5,038 nucleotides of DNA from Bordetella parapertussis (GTDB taxonomy: Bacteria; Pseudomonadota; Gammaproteobacteria; Burkholderiales; SG8-39), in NCBI GenBank assembly GCA_945869935.1, contig CAMBSA010000199.1, positions 1-5,038 of the forward strand. The letters are read 5' to 3'. Shown here one piece after another: positions 1 to 5,038 of the stretch. The number at the start of each line of letters is the position of its first letter. Positions within the stretch are counted from its first letter, which is position 1. The position numbers were made by a program, and so were the translations under genes. The notes under the pieces were generated by a model. That model was not told where the DNA came from and did not search any database. It worked only from the letters and a program-made list of their open reading frames with translations.

Positions 1-635
1 TCATCGAGCCGATGGTAGACATAGCCCTCGTAGAGCCGGGCCAGCAGGTCAGGCCGCTCTGCGAGAATCAGGTTGTGAATGAGCCCCGAACTGCCGATGC
101 GACTCAGACCTCCGGACTTCGCGTGGCGGATGCAAAGCAGTCCGACGACGTCGATCGGGTCACGGTGCATGACCAATTCGCCGCCGAGCTGGAACGGACG
201 CGCGGTTGGAAACCTGTCCGCGAGGTCGACCACATCGCCCACATACTCGCCGCGACGATTCTGCGATACGCCCACGCCGAGGCAGGCTCCCATTGCCCAG
301 AACTGTGCCTTGATCTCGTCCGCAGATCGCCCGGCAACCCGGAAGCTGCGGATCAGGACAGCGCCGCGACCGTCAGCCAGTTCGCGACCGACCGGCGCCA
401 GCGCCAGCCGCAGCGCGTCCAGGTGAAGGTCCGCCGCTCCGATGTCTCGCATCGTGCGCCCGCTTTCCAGGATCCACTGGCCTGCCCGTTCGATTTCGTC
501 GAGCGCCGCGTCGGGAAGCTCGATCACCCAGCTCCGATCACGGTCCATTGCGCCGGCATCCCAGACCGCCGGACCGGATACGGGCGCCAGAACGGAGTTT
601 CCCGCTGTCGCGCTTCCGGTAGTCGCCGTACTCAT
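1..635 (-). CDS. TauD/TfdA-family Fe(II)/2-oxoglutarate-dependent dioxygenase, C-terminal part outside window
   Basis: The first 211 codons are visible, with no stop before the window edge. Enzymes of this family (TauD, PF02668) are cytoplasmic and use non-haem Fe(II), O2 and 2-oxoglutarate to hydroxylate a small organic substrate. Residues about 90-140 fit the core (G91-AVLIRSF, F112-W-x-MG, G120-VGVSQN, Y131-VGDVVDL). H157-R-D159 fits the H-x-D iron-binding pair, followed by DVVGLLC (162-168), KSGGLSRIGSS (173-183) and ERPDLL (193-198). The distal iron-binding His and the 2-oxoglutarate-binding Arg would lie beyond the edge. The ATG at 635-633 is preceded by AAGGGG (649-644) with 8 bases of spacing; that site overlaps the stop codon of the upstream Bug gene, suggesting coupled translation. 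The first 85 residues are poorly conserved, and the substrate cannot be told. The family call rests on motif recognition. Open frames on the opposite strand here are arginine- and proline-rich shadows. Confidence 0.85.
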   Translation of the reverse strand, partial: MSTATTGSATAGNSVLAPVSGPAVWDAGAMDRDRSWVIELPDAALDEIERAGQWILESGRTMRDIGAADLHLDALRLALAPVGRELADGRGAVLIRSFRVAGRSADEIKAQFWAMGACLGVGVSQNRRGEYVGDVVDLADRFPTARPFQLGGELVMHRDPIDVVGLLCIRHAKSGGLSRIGSSGLIHNLILAERPDLLARLYEGYVYHRLD

Positions 636-643
636 GACCGTTT

Positions 644-649
644 CCCCTT
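644..649 (-). promoter_or_regulatory. Ribosome-binding site of the dioxygenase gene
   Basis: AAGGGG on the minus strand sits 8 bases before the ATG at 635. Its first A is the last base of the TGA stop codon of the upstream Bug gene (651-649). Ribosomes finishing the Bug gene would be placed directly on this site, which supports co-translation of the two genes. Confidence 0.6.
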
Positions 650-1671
650 CAATCGATTTTCGCGCCGGACTGCTTCACGAGCTTGCCCCACTTCGTCGTC
701 TCGCTCCTGATGAACGCAGCGAAGTCCTCGGGGGATCCGTCATTGATCAGGAACCCCTGGTTGATCAGTTGCGCCCGCACGTCCCTGTCCGCAAGAACGT
801 GGCGTGAATCTGCAAGCACCTTGTCAATTCGCGACCGCGGCGTACGCGCGGGCGCGAGCAAGCCGATCCAGGCCGTCGATTCGTAACCGATCAAGCCGGC
901 CTCGGAGAACGTAGGAAGGTCAGGCAGCAACTCGAAGCGGGTTCTGCTGCTCACCGCGAGTCCCTTGAGCTTGCCCGCGCGGATCTGGTTCATGACGATC
1001 GGGACCACCGCGAACATGAGGTCGGTCCTGCTTGCCAGGAGGTCGGCCACCGCGGGCCCGCCGCCCTTGTAGGGCACGTGGACCATGTCCACGCCCGTCA
1101 TGCTCTTGAACAGTTCCGCCGACAGGTGCAGGGAGCCTGCGTTGCCGGCCGACCCGTATTTGAGTTCGGCCGGTTTGCGGCGTGCCAGAGCGATGAGTTC
1201 CGCAACGGAGGACACCTGCAGCGCCGGCGATGTGACCAGGACGTGCGGCAGCGATGTCAGCAGGCCAATCGGGGAAAAGTCGGCAATCGGATCGTAGGGC
1301 AAGGACGCGTACAGGGCGGCATTCGTCGCGTGCGTGCCATTGGTGCCGAGCAGCAAGGTATGCGCGTCGGGCGGTGACTTGGCGACGGCTTCGGCAGCGA
1401 GATTGCCATTCGCGCCCGGACGGTTCTCCACAACGACCGCCTGTCCCCAGCGCTCCCCCAGCCGCTGGCTCAGCATGCGTGCGAGATACTCCACCGCCCC
1501 GCCGGGAGGAAACGGGACCACGAGACGCACCGGCTTGTCGGGATAGCGCACGGCGTCACCCTGCGCATGCCCGGATGGCACGCAAATAAGGGTGCATGCA
1601 ATCGCCAACACGCCGGCGATTGCATGAATCCATGAACGCCCGCTCAGCGGCGCAGCCCCGTTGGCAGCCAT
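649..1671 (-). CDS. Bug/TctC-family periplasmic solute-binding protein (340 aa) with atypical pocket motifs
   Basis: Bug proteins bind small, often carboxylated, solutes in the periplasm. They may feed a TctAB transporter or act in signalling. The ATG at 1671-1669 is preferred: GAGGAG lies 10 bases upstream, and the next residues form an export signal (R12, hydrophobic core about 15-31, probable cleavage after G34-H-A36). The frame opens farther upstream to 1857, but that stretch is arginine-rich and antisense-like in composition and overlaps the lipoprotein gene. Family marks are YPDKPVRLVVPFPPGG (43-58), VVVENRPGANGNLAAE (79-94), the N-x-T-H-A-x-N motif (111-117), HVPYKGG (198-204) and the KWGKLV near the C-terminus. 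Length is normal. Two pocket positions are unusual: V60-E61 stands where most members have x-D, and P101-D-A-H104 replaces the common PDGY. It lies between the lipoprotein gene (4-base gap) and the dioxygenase gene (13-base gap), probably on one transcript. The ligand is unknown. Confidence 0.93.
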   Translation of the reverse strand: MAANGAAPLSGRSWIHAIAGVLAIACTLICVPSGHAQGDAVRYPDKPVRLVVPFPPGGAVEYLARMLSQRLGERWGQAVVVENRPGANGNLAAEAVAKSPPDAHTLLLGTNGTHATNAALYASLPYDPIADFSPIGLLTSLPHVLVTSPALQVSSVAELIALARRKPAELKYGSAGNAGSLHLSAELFKSMTGVDMVHVPYKGGGPAVADLLASRTDLMFAVVPIVMNQIRAGKLKGLAVSSRTRFELLPDLPTFSEAGLIGYESTAWIGLLAPARTPRSRIDKVLADSRHVLADRDVRAQLINQGFLINDGSPEDFAAFIRSETTKWGKLVKQSGAKID

Positions 1672-1675
1672 CGCG

Positions 1676-1879
1676 CTACTTCTCCTCGGCCTGCTGCGTG
1701 CGCTGCTGCATCTGCTCCACCGCCTGGCCGACCTGTTCCTGCGCCTTCTGGACGGTATTCCTGCCCGCTTCGACTTCCTTCTTCTTCGCCACCGCGGCGG
1801 TGGCCGCGGTGCTCGCGGTCTCGACGCCGCAGCCCGCAAGGCCGAGAGCCAAGGCAACTGCGATGCTGATGCGATTCAT
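1676..1879 (-). CDS. Small predicted lipoprotein with helical, Gln/Glu-rich C-terminus (67 aa)
   Basis: The protein opens with a short N-region (MNR), a hydrophobic stretch (residues 4-13) and a lipobox L14-A-G-C17, so signal peptidase II should cleave before C17 and lipidate it. The mature part is about 51 residues. A Thr/Ala-rich linker (about 21-30) is followed by a charged stretch rich in Lys, Glu and Gln (about 32-67) with no prolines, likely one long helix or a short coiled coil. It resembles other small envelope lipoproteins in general design, but I recognise no family and assign no function. The residue after the lipid Cys is Gly, not Asp, so outer-membrane sorting is more likely than inner-membrane retention by the rule known from E. 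coli. The ribosome-binding site before 1879 is weak (GAAAG-like). The gene is first in the leftward group, and its last Glu-Glu codons carry the ribosome-binding site of the Bug gene. Confidence 0.72.
   Translation of the reverse strand: MNRISIAVALALGLAGCGVETASTAATAAVAKKKEVEAGRNTVQKAQEQVGQAVEQMQQRTQQAEEK
1682..1687 (-). promoter_or_regulatory. Ribosome-binding site of the leftward Bug gene, inside the lipoprotein gene
   Basis: GAGGAG on the minus strand is formed by codons 65-66 (Glu-Glu) of the lipoprotein gene, 10 bases before the Bug ATG at 1671. It decides the start of the Bug gene in favour of 1671 over the longer open frame reaching 1857, and it ties translation of the two genes together. 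Confidence 0.7.
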
Positions 1880-2003
1880 TGGCGACTTTCGCTGAGGTTG
1901 TAAAACTCGAACGGTAATACGATAGCATCGCGGCTGTCAGGCCATCGACACGAAGAGGCGGAGCCTGTGAAATCCGCCCGATGCGCCAATAAAAGGAGGA
2001 GTG
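1880..2003. promoter_or_regulatory. Divergent intergenic region with candidate promoters for both gene groups
   Basis: This gap lies between the start codons of the lipoprotein gene (leftward) and the first rightward Bug gene, so promoters for both directions should lie here or overlap the gene starts. It is visibly richer in A and T around 1900-1925. On the minus strand CTGACA (1940-1935) and TATTAC (1919-1914) make a candidate pair, but the spacing is only 15 bases. On the plus strand TTGTAA (1898-1903) could be a -35 element, with only weak -10 candidates around 1918-1928. A short inverted repeat, CGAT-AGC-ATCG (1920-1930), lies in the middle. The location is well supported; the individual boxes are weak matches. 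Confidence 0.45.
1994..1999 (+). promoter_or_regulatory. Strong ribosome-binding site of the first rightward Bug gene
   Basis: AGGAGG is a full consensus match. It leaves 4 bases to the ATG at 2004 but only 1 base to the in-frame GTG at 2001, so the ATG is the better start, although the frame is open from the GTG. Confidence 0.8.
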
Positions 2004-2960
2004 ATGAAACGGGCAGTTGCTATTGCGATTCTTGCAGTGCTTTCGTTCAACGTATCGGCGCAACAATGGCCTGCCAAACCGATGACGATGCTCGTCGGAT
2101 ACCCGGTGGGAGGGGGCCTGGACATCGTCGCACGCTTTCTTGCCGAGGGCCTGCGCGAAAAGTTCGGGCAACCGGTGGTGGTGGACAACAAGGTCGGCGC
2201 GGTCGGCAATCTCGCCGCGCAGGCGGCGGCGCGCGCGGCGCCCGACGGCTACACGATGCTCTTTACCGCCAACGCGACGCATGCGGCGAACCCGCACCTG
2301 TTCAGGAACCTGCCGTTCGACCCGGTGAAGGACTTCACGCCGGTGACGACGCTGGTGTCGCTTTGCTTTGTGCTCGTGGTGGACCCGGTGTCGATGCCGG
2401 TTAATTCGGTGGCGGAACTCACGCGTTACATGAAGGCCAACCCGGGCAAGCTGTCGTATGCGACCGGCAACGCCACGGGCCGCGTTGCGATGGAGATGTA
2501 CCAGTCACTCGCCGGCGTGTCGGCGGTGCACATTCCCTACAAGGCAACACCAACCGCGTTGAACGACATGATCGCGGGCCGGGTGCAGTTGATGTTTATC
2601 GACGCCACGTTCGGACTCACGCATGTGCGCTCCGGCAAGCTGCGCGCGCTGGCAGTTTCGACGCGCAATCGCACCGCATCGGCACCGAATATCCCGACCA
2701 TGGCGGAAGCGGGCGTTACCGGTTTCGACATCGGCGCATGGTTCGCGCTTTTCCTGCCCGCCAATGCACCGCGTGAGGTCGCACAGAAACTTGCCGATGC
2801 GTCGAACGCGATCATGGGCAGCGACAAGGCGCGCGATCTGCTCGGCAGGATCGGCGCCGACCCCTTCCCCGGTTCGCCGGAGAGCCTCGCGAAATTCGTC
2901 GACAGCGAAATCGCCAAGTGGGGCAAGCTGGTCAAGGCGGCGGGAATCGAACCCGAATAG
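2004..2960 (+). CDS. Bug/TctC-family periplasmic solute-binding protein (318 aa)
   Basis: This is a complete member of the Bug family of periplasmic binding proteins. The Sec signal is clear: MKR, a hydrophobic core (residues 4-15) and a likely cut after V17-S-A19, leaving QQWPAKP as the mature N-terminus. Pocket and fold motifs are G36-GGLD40, VVVDNKVGAVGNLAAQ (58-73), PDGYT (80-84), N90-A-T-H-A-A-N96, LPFDP (103-107), KLSYATGNATG (149-159), HIPYK (176-180) and the KWGKLV near the C-terminus. Here D40 and PDGY are intact, unlike in the leftward neighbour. HIPYK is followed by ATPTALNDMI in place of the Gly-rich stretch seen in many members. The start at 2004 follows a consensus ribosome-binding site. 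The next gene, 100 bases on, is another Bug gene but not a close copy. The ligand cannot be predicted, and no membrane transporter gene is adjacent in this window. Confidence 0.94.
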   Translation: MKRAVAIAILAVLSFNVSAQQWPAKPMTMLVGYPVGGGLDIVARFLAEGLREKFGQPVVVDNKVGAVGNLAAQAAARAAPDGYTMLFTANATHAANPHLFRNLPFDPVKDFTPVTTLVSLCFVLVVDPVSMPVNSVAELTRYMKANPGKLSYATGNATGRVAMEMYQSLAGVSAVHIPYKATPTALNDMIAGRVQLMFIDATFGLTHVRSGKLRALAVSTRNRTASAPNIPTMAEAGVTGFDIGAWFALFLPANAPREVAQKLADASNAIMGSDKARDLLGRIGADPFPGSPESLAKFVDSEIAKWGKLVKAAGIEPE

Positions 2961-3006
2961 TTCGCAGCACGGCCAATGCACCGCGATAGCGAGACGATAT
3001 TTTCGG

Positions 3007-3038
3007 CTCCCGGGAGTCGTCGCGCTAGAATCCCGGAT
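3007..3038. repeat. Palindrome and repeated TCCCGG elements around a putative promoter
   Basis: CTCCCGGGAG (3007-3016) is a perfect 10-base palindrome, and ATCCCGGAT (3030-3038) is a second palindrome with a central C. The hexamer TCCCGG recurs at 3008-3013 and 3031-3036, 23 bases apart, close to two helical turns. CCGGGA (3010-3015) can also pair with TCCCGG (3031-3036), giving a 6-base stem with a 15-base loop, but no T-run follows, so a terminator is unlikely. The elements flank the TAGAAT box, so a repressor or activator site is possible. In GC-rich DNA such short matches can arise by chance. Confidence 0.35.
3026..3031 (+). promoter_or_regulatory. Putative -10 element upstream of the second rightward Bug gene
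   Basis: TAGAAT matches the sigma-70 -10 consensus at five of six positions. Transcription would begin near 3037-3040, giving a leader of about 20 bases before the GTG at 3061. No good -35 match lies 16-18 bases upstream (the region 3002-3009 is TTCGGCTC), so the promoter may be weak or activator-dependent. It suggests the two rightward Bug genes are not strictly one operon. Confidence 0.4.
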
Positions 3039-3047
3039 CACTCCTGA

Positions 3048-3053
3048 TGAGGA
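3048..3053 (+). promoter_or_regulatory. Ribosome-binding site fixing the GTG start of the second rightward Bug gene
   Basis: TGAGGA lies 7 bases before the GTG at 3061. The only nearby ATG (3047) is out of frame and stops after five codons, and the in-frame upstream region reads as noise, so the GTG start is preferred. Confidence 0.65.
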
Positions 3054-3060
3054 CATACAC

Positions 3061-4026
3061 GTGAATTTCGCCGGAAAGCTGTTGATTGCAGTCCTGTACG
3101 CCCTCGTTACGACGACGGCCTTCGGTCAGGTACGTTACCCGGATAAACCGGTAAAGATCGTGGTCGGCTTTCCCCCGGGCACCAGCACCGATACGCTGAC
3201 GCGGCTGGTGGCGGCAAAGATCGCCGATGGCCTCGGTCAGGCCGTGGTGGTGGAGAACAAACCCGGCGCGGGAAGCAGCATCGCGGCCGAAATGGTCGCG
3301 CGTTCGGCGCCTGACGGCTACACCCTGCTCGCGAGTTCCAGCGCGAACACGATCAATCCCAGCCTGTACAAACTCACGTTCGACTTCCAACGCGATCTCA
3401 CCGCGATCGGCTCGATTGCGGAAGCGCCCTTGCTGATCGTGGTTCACCCTTCAGCCGGAGCGCAGAATCTGCAGCAGCTGATCGCCCTCGCGAAGGCGAA
3501 ACCCGGCGCGCTGACCTACGGCTCCTCGGGTATCGGGACTTTCGTCCATCTCAATGGCGAGCTTTTCAAGATCAACAGCGGAACGAACCTCGGCCATATC
3601 CCCTACAAGGGCAGCTCGCAGGCGGTCGCGGACGTGCTGAGCGGCCAGGTTCAGGTCCTGTTCTCGCCGGCATCGACCGTCATCCCGCATGTGAAAGCCG
3701 GCAAGGTCGTGGCGGTCGGCATCATCGGCCGCAAGCGCTCGACCGACCTGCCCGACGTTCCGACGCTCGCCGAAGGCGGCGTGCCCGGCCTGAACGCCTC
3801 GCTCTGGTCCGGGCTGAACGCGCCGGCGGGAACGCCCGCGCCGATCGTTGATCGTCTCAACCGCGAACTTCAGCGCGCGCTCGCCTTGCCGGATATCCGA
3901 ACCCAACTCGCCGCGCAGATCAACGAACCGCTGCCCGGGACGAGCGAACAGTTTGCCGCGATGATTCGCGAGGACATCGACAAGTGGGGCCGGGTGGTGC
4001 GAACCGCGGGCATCAAGAGCGAATAA
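3061..4026 (+). CDS. Bug/TctC-family periplasmic solute-binding protein (321 aa, GTG start)
   Basis: This is the third Bug-family binding protein in the window. The GTG start gives a clean export signal: K6, hydrophobic core about 7-16, likely cut after A20-F-G22. Family motifs follow: YPDKPVKIVVGFPPG (26-40), T43-D44 at the usual acidic pocket position, VVVENKPGAGSSIAAE (62-77), PDGYTLL (84-90), NTINPSLY (96-103), LTYGSSGIGT (151-160), HIPYKGSSQAVADVLSG (179-195) and KWGRVV near the C-terminus. It lacks the N-x-T-H-A-x-N motif shared by the other two Bug proteins, so it probably belongs to a different branch of the family and binds something else. The frame stays open upstream to 2623, but that part overlaps the previous Bug gene in another frame and is arginine-rich, so it is not coding. 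A separate promoter seems likely. It ends 23 bases from the convergent gene. The ligand is unknown. Confidence 0.94.
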   Translation: MNFAGKLLIAVLYALVTTTAFGQVRYPDKPVKIVVGFPPGTSTDTLTRLVAAKIADGLGQAVVVENKPGAGSSIAAEMVARSAPDGYTLLASSSANTINPSLYKLTFDFQRDLTAIGSIAEAPLLIVVHPSAGAQNLQQLIALAKAKPGALTYGSSGIGTFVHLNGELFKINSGTNLGHIPYKGSSQAVADVLSGQVQVLFSPASTVIPHVKAGKVVAVGIIGRKRSTDLPDVPTLAEGGVPGLNASLWSGLNAPAGTPAPIVDRLNRELQRALALPDIRTQLAAQINEPLPGTSEQFAAMIREDIDKWGRVVRTAGIKSE

Positions 4027-4049
4027 GGACCTGCCGGACAGGCTCGGCG

Positions 4050-5038
4050 TCAGAACGGATACACGCTCACTCTGACGGTGGATCCGTCAGGCTGGACCTT
4101 CAGGAGCGGATCGATTACAAGCTGTGCGGCGACTTCACGTACCGCGCCCCCGTTGCGCGTGTAGCGCAGCTTCCACGGCCCGGCGACCTTGAAGGCGTGC
4201 CTCCCGCCCCAGGCGAGATCCACGCTCTCCCGCGCGGTGTCGGTCTCCCTGATTTCCCGAATCATGCGCACCGAGATCCTCCAACTCGCGGCCGTGCCGG
4301 GCGAGTTCGTCTCTTCCCGCAAGGCGCGGACCTTCCAGCAGATTTCGCCGTCGGTTTCACTTTGCATCCCGAGATCCTTCCAGTCCGAACCCAGCGCAGG
4401 CTCCGATACGACCGATCCCGTGCTCGCGCGAATGCGCCAGCCCTCGGACAATTCCTGCGCGTTCAGGCGGACGCAACGGCTCGTCTCTGCCTTGTCGGGC
4501 TCCGTGGAAAACGCGAACGGCTCGGACAGGCGGGATCTTTCCTCTGTGCGCACTCTCACGACTGTGCTTTCCATCTCGAGGCTGCCGAACGACTGCGTCA
4601 GCACGCCAACCGCCACATTGAATTTCGAGACATCTGTAAAGGTTGTGAAATCCACCACCTGCCGATTCCAGGGGACGGTGAGTTCCGCAATTCTCCAAAC
4701 GGTTTCCTTCGGCTCGGACGAATCGAAATCCGTAATCGGCACGAAAAAGCGAAGACTGTCACGCTGCGTCTCGAGCGCCTTGTAGACCTTTCCGTTGAGT
4801 GCCAGCTCGGGCTGGCTCTCCCGTGGATAGGTCTCCGGAAATACGCCGCGTACGGTGATCGACTGTGACGGAAGAAACGGAAACAGGTACACCGCTCCTG
4901 CGGCGCGAATCTGGGGTACGGTCGCTGCAAGACGTATCTGCCCGCCGATCGCCTGCGCGCGCTCACCAGCGGCTTTCACCGCGGAACCGGAGGGCGATGC
5001 GAGCTCGGCTAGCACCGCATCCATCGAACTCTTGAACC
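4050..5038 (-). CDS. Unassigned beta-rich protein, N-terminus beyond the window
   Basis: I do not recognise this protein. The frame is open through the right edge. The first in-window ATG (5024) gives 324 residues, with only an AAGAG-like match before it and no signal peptide after it, so the true start may lie outside. Numbering from that ATG: 1-30 look helical and Ala-rich. Residues about 55-100 (SITVRGVFP, ELALNGKVY, LRFFVPI) have the strand-loop rhythm of an immunoglobulin-like beta-sandwich. The rest is mostly alternating hydrophobic strands, with two cysteines (C184, C229) in loosely similar settings (SRCVRL, EICWKV), and the chain ends STVRVSVYPF. No transmembrane segment is visible. 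The opposite-strand frame (3984-4868) is rich in Arg, His and Pro, lacks any family motif and overlaps the end of the Bug gene, so the minus strand is taken as coding. Extracellular or envelope location is a guess. Confidence 0.7.
   Translation of the reverse strand, partial: FKSSMDAVLAELASPSGSAVKAAGERAQAIGGQIRLAATVPQIRAAGAVYLFPFLPSQSITVRGVFPETYPRESQPELALNGKVYKALETQRDSLRFFVPITDFDSSEPKETVWRIAELTVPWNRQVVDFTTFTDVSKFNVAVGVLTQSFGSLEMESTVVRVRTEERSRLSEPFAFSTEPDKAETSRCVRLNAQELSEGWRIRASTGSVVSEPALGSDWKDLGMQSETDGEICWKVRALREETNSPGTAASWRISVRMIREIRETDTARESVDLAWGGRHAFKVAGPWKLRYTRNGGAVREVAAQLVIDPLLKVQPDGSTVRVSVYPF

Noticed and set aside
12..710. 232-residue open frame on the plus strand
   Set aside because: It lies antisense to the dioxygenase gene, has no family motif and is rich in Arg, Pro and Ser. 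The opposite strand shows clear TauD motifs.
1672..1857. N-terminal extension of the leftward Bug frame to 1857
   Set aside because: The extra 62 residues are dominated by Arg and Pro and overlap the lipoprotein gene in another frame. A signal peptide and ribosome-binding site fit the start at 1671.
1644..2297. 217-residue minus-strand frame across the divergent gap
   Set aside because: It spans the intergenic region, parts of two better-supported genes and their starts, and its composition is Arg- and His-rich noise.
2961..3006. Possible terminator after the first rightward Bug gene
   Set aside because: Only 3-base stems could be found and there is no T-run following a stem.
2623..3060. 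Upstream extension of the third Bug frame
   Set aside because: It overlaps the previous Bug gene out of frame and has no family motif; the signal peptide begins at the GTG at 3061.
4030..4042. Hairpin CCTG-CCGGA-CAGG between the convergent genes as a terminator
   Set aside because: The stem is only 4 bases and neither strand has a T-run after it. Termination may occur here, but the sequence does not show it.
3984..4868. 294-residue plus-strand frame at the right end
   Set aside because: It overlaps the last codons of the third Bug gene out of frame, is rich in Arg, His and Pro and shows no motif. The minus-strand frame has more normal protein composition.

Overview
The window looks like chromosomal DNA from a GC-rich betaproteobacterium, most likely of the order Burkholderiales. 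The reason is the density of Bug-type (TctC family) periplasmic solute-binding proteins: three complete ones in 5 kb, a gene family greatly expanded in Bordetella, Cupriavidus and their relatives. This is an inference from family distribution; nothing here gives a firm species call.

Layout. Positions 1-1879 hold a tightly packed leftward gene group, read from right to left. It starts with a 67-residue predicted lipoprotein (1879-1676). Four bases later comes a Bug protein (1671-649), and 13 bases after that a TauD/TfdA-type dioxygenase (635 to the left edge, cut off by the window). The dioxygenase is open to the edge with no stop codon, so it is easily missed. The ribosome-binding site of each downstream gene overlaps the end of the gene before it, which supports one transcript. 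A 124-base gap (1880-2003) separates this group from a rightward pair of Bug genes, 2004-2960 and 3061-4026. The second of these probably has its own promoter in the 100-base gap between them. At the right end a leftward gene (4050 to the right edge) converges on the last Bug gene with only 23 bases between them. It encodes a beta-rich protein I cannot assign to a family.

How the genes may work together. Bug proteins bind small, usually carboxylated, solutes in the periplasm. Some feed a TctA/TctB membrane transporter, but many are encoded alone, and no TctA or TctB gene lies in this window. Linkage of one Bug gene to a 2-oxoglutarate-dependent dioxygenase suggests uptake or sensing of a compound that the oxygenase then attacks. 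The two rightward Bug genes are not close copies of each other. The leftward Bug and the first rightward Bug share a motif (N-x-T-H-A-x-N) that the third lacks.

No tRNA, rRNA, CRISPR array, insertion sequence or phage gene was seen. I found no convincing evidence of a wholly new system. The most unusual points are the altered pocket motifs in the leftward Bug protein, the tiny lipoprotein coupled to it, and the unassigned beta-rich protein.
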